From Pomacea canaliculata (lineage: Eukaryota > Mollusca > Gastropoda > Architaenioglossa > Ampullariidae): a stretch of 64,000 nt of DNA. The stretch lies in NCBI RefSeq assembly GCF_003073045.1, contig NC_037597.1:4398717-4462716 (forward strand), in the 5' to 3' direction. Positions 63,001-64,000 of the stretch are shown here, piece after piece (within the stretch, counting starts at the first letter, position 1; each line of letters opens with the position of its first letter). The notes under the pieces are model-generated. The model searched no databases, was not told the DNA's origin, and saw only the letters and a program-made list of their open reading frames with translations. Made by a program: the position numbers and the translations under genes.

Positions 63001-63775
63001 TCTGTATCAGATAAACATTAGTGCTCTGTTTCTTGCTGCACAAACACCGTTGTCTGAATCATGCATGTTTATCTGTTGCATATCTGACATTACTATGTTC
63101 ATTTTAGTCATATCCGTTTTCTATGTAGTTGTTGACACTTTCTCTTTCAAACACCTCACAATCCTTCCTGCTCACAAATTTGCTCTGGTCTTAATGAAGA
63201 CACACATGCACACACAAATACAAGCTATCAAAGAGACTGGCCTGTTTCCAGTGCGAAAGAAAAGCATCCCAAGGGCCAGAGTTGCACCTGGTGAAGTCAC
63301 ATCCACATTGACACAGTCTCCTTCCTGCAGCAGAACAACTATTTTCATTTCTATACTAAACGCTGGGGATATAGCAAACCATCTTAGGTTTTTACACTGT
63401 CCCCAAGACAGATTATCAGAATCTCAAAGACAAAGTGGCAGTAAACAAAAAGCATATTATGATTTGTGATGTATATTGCAAATAAACTTTTAAAAAAAAA
63501 ACAGTCTGATCTCAAGACTTCTTAAATACCACATAGTAATTTGCAACATTGCATGGCAAATTTTTGCAACAATATAATGGTAAAAACCTGGTATCGATCT
63601 TACCGTGATCAAATAGCTTGGAGATCTGAATCGCTCTCTATAAATGCCAGGCTGTCAAATCAATCAATTCGTCAATTAATCAAAATGCAAGTCTTTAAAA
63701 AGTGCTGTTAAAATTTATGTTATATCATTTTTGCTTACGGTGGGCAAGAGATCCCTTAACTGTAGTCTTATATAA
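54098..63775 (-). CDS. ANAPC1: Anaphase-promoting complex subunit 1, C-terminal part; runs off right edge
   Basis: APC1 is the largest APC/C scaffold subunit, a cell-cycle ubiquitin ligase. Nineteen exons in transcript order: 63739-63775, 63604-63651, 63242-63324, 62905-62983, 62286-62360, 61973-62049, 60870-60960, 60022-60135, 59644-59789, 59293-59379, 59001-59119, 58628-58705, 58331-58398, 56713-56788, 56022-56084, 55504-55584, 55029-55124, 54567-54762, 54098-54237. They give about 583 residues. Diagnostic PC-repeat and C-terminal motifs include VDVTSPGATLALGMLFF, AIAEWLQAPDT, HAMATGLLFLGGG, YHLQAFRHLYVLAA, LGPRYWPVVF, RAGHLSYTEDP and SFTSDP. Exon 59001-59119 has one base too many, breaking the frame between LYVLAA and KPRILIP. 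The donor at 63241 is GC. The stop falls about 35 residues before the human C-terminus. The 37-bp first exon is less certain. Confidence 0.92.
57380..58160 (-). mobile_element. CR1/Rex1-like LINE reverse transcriptase remnant in an ANAPC1 intron
   Basis: Minus-strand frames give pieces of the RT and post-RT region. These are a GAPLGCILSPFMY-like block near 57880-57920, DLRLDISQTKDQVTFRRKRN near 57690-57750, and NVEVIQLD then HFKFLVSIILND near 57600-57670. VQQQCCFLKVFGIRKDILVQ and SVLTF follow near 57450-57560. The order (polymerase block, K-T-K-E segment, F-L-G-x-x-I-x-x segment, QQR-x-x-FLR helix) is that of CR1/Rex1-type elements. Multiple stops and frameshifts show it is dead. It is in the same orientation as ANAPC1. 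Confidence 0.75.
61690..61870 (-). mobile_element. tRNA-derived SINE, copy 5, in an ANAPC1 intron
   Basis: On the minus strand the head CCTGGTAGTGTAGGGGTTAA is followed by TTGTCACCACTGCAGTGAG and a B-box-like GGGTTCAGATCTC. The body then has CACCTGTTTGCATGGCTGG. It shares the head layout of the other copies but is more diverged in the body. Confidence 0.65.
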
Positions 63776-64000
63776 CTAAAACGTATAAACAGAAAGAACA
63801 TCAGAGATGACAGCATTTTCAAGTGTTATGTATGTAAGAATATATGTTAATGTTAATGTAAAAGGAATTTTATGTCTATAAATGCTGTACACTAACCCAG
63901 TTTGTTACTCTGAGCTATTGCATTTCTGTGCGTCTCAAATTTCCAGTAATCTTTGTGTGCTCAATAGTGTCTAATTATTTTCACTACAGTCATTAAATGC

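Noticed and set aside
62942..63469. 175-codon plus-strand open frame
   Set aside because: It is antisense to two clear ANAPC1 exons (62905-62983 and 63242-63324) and spans their intron; a shadow of the real gene.
1..64000. CRISPR arrays, operons or Shine-Dalgarno sites
   Set aside because: The gene structure is eukaryotic with spliced exons; the short tandem repeats seen are microsatellites and small duplications.

Overview
This window is animal nuclear DNA. Genes are split by GT-AG introns with alternating phases, intergenic DNA is AT-rich, and the repeats are SINEs, LINE fragments and hAT elements. The protein divergence, the invertebrate-style DHFR active-site spacing and a senju-like nucleotide-sugar transporter suggest a protostome. 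A lophotrochozoan such as a gastropod mollusc is my best guess, but it is an inference. I see no bacterial-style operons, CRISPR arrays, rRNA or functional tRNA genes.

Layout from left to right. (1) 1-7114, minus: 5' part of an SLC35A-family (senju-like) nucleotide-sugar transporter, running off the left edge. A decayed hAT/ZMYM1-type transposon sits in its first intron. (2) 7261-9034, plus: complete two-exon MYST acetyltransferase KAT8/MOF, head-to-head with gene 1 across 146 bp. (3) 17814-27206, minus: complete three-exon Cdc42/TC10-like Rho GTPase. (4) 30154-36994, plus: complete two-exon dihydrofolate reductase with a 6.3 kb intron. (5) 39040-45174, minus: second three-exon Rho-family gene, with degenerate GTP-hydrolysis motifs. 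(6) 50044-53202, plus: complete eight-exon MBIP, a subunit of the ATAC acetyltransferase complex. (7) 54098-63775, minus: the 3' 19 recognisable exons of ANAPC1 (APC/C scaffold subunit 1), continuing off the right edge and carrying one single-base frameshift.

The genes are mostly unrelated housekeeping functions: Golgi sugar transport, H4K16 acetylation, small-GTPase signalling, folate metabolism, chromatin and the cell cycle. Two links stand out. The two Rho genes share strand, exon number and exact intron sites, so they are probably an old tandem duplication with DHFR lying between them on the other strand. KAT8 and MBIP both belong to acetyltransferase machinery, but they are about 40 kb apart and nothing here shows that this is more than chance.

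The most unusual single item is the second Rho gene. Four canonical catalytic or switch positions are changed (Ras numbering G12 to Thr, T35 to Gly, A59 to Val, Q61 to Leu), there is a nine-residue insertion after switch I, and the C-terminal CAAX box is farnesyl-type. Other points worth attention are a GC-AG intron in MBIP, a probable non-GT donor plus a frameshift in ANAPC1, two hAT MITEs with target-site duplications, a five-copy tRNA-derived SINE family, and an 80-bp-arm foldback in a Rho intron.
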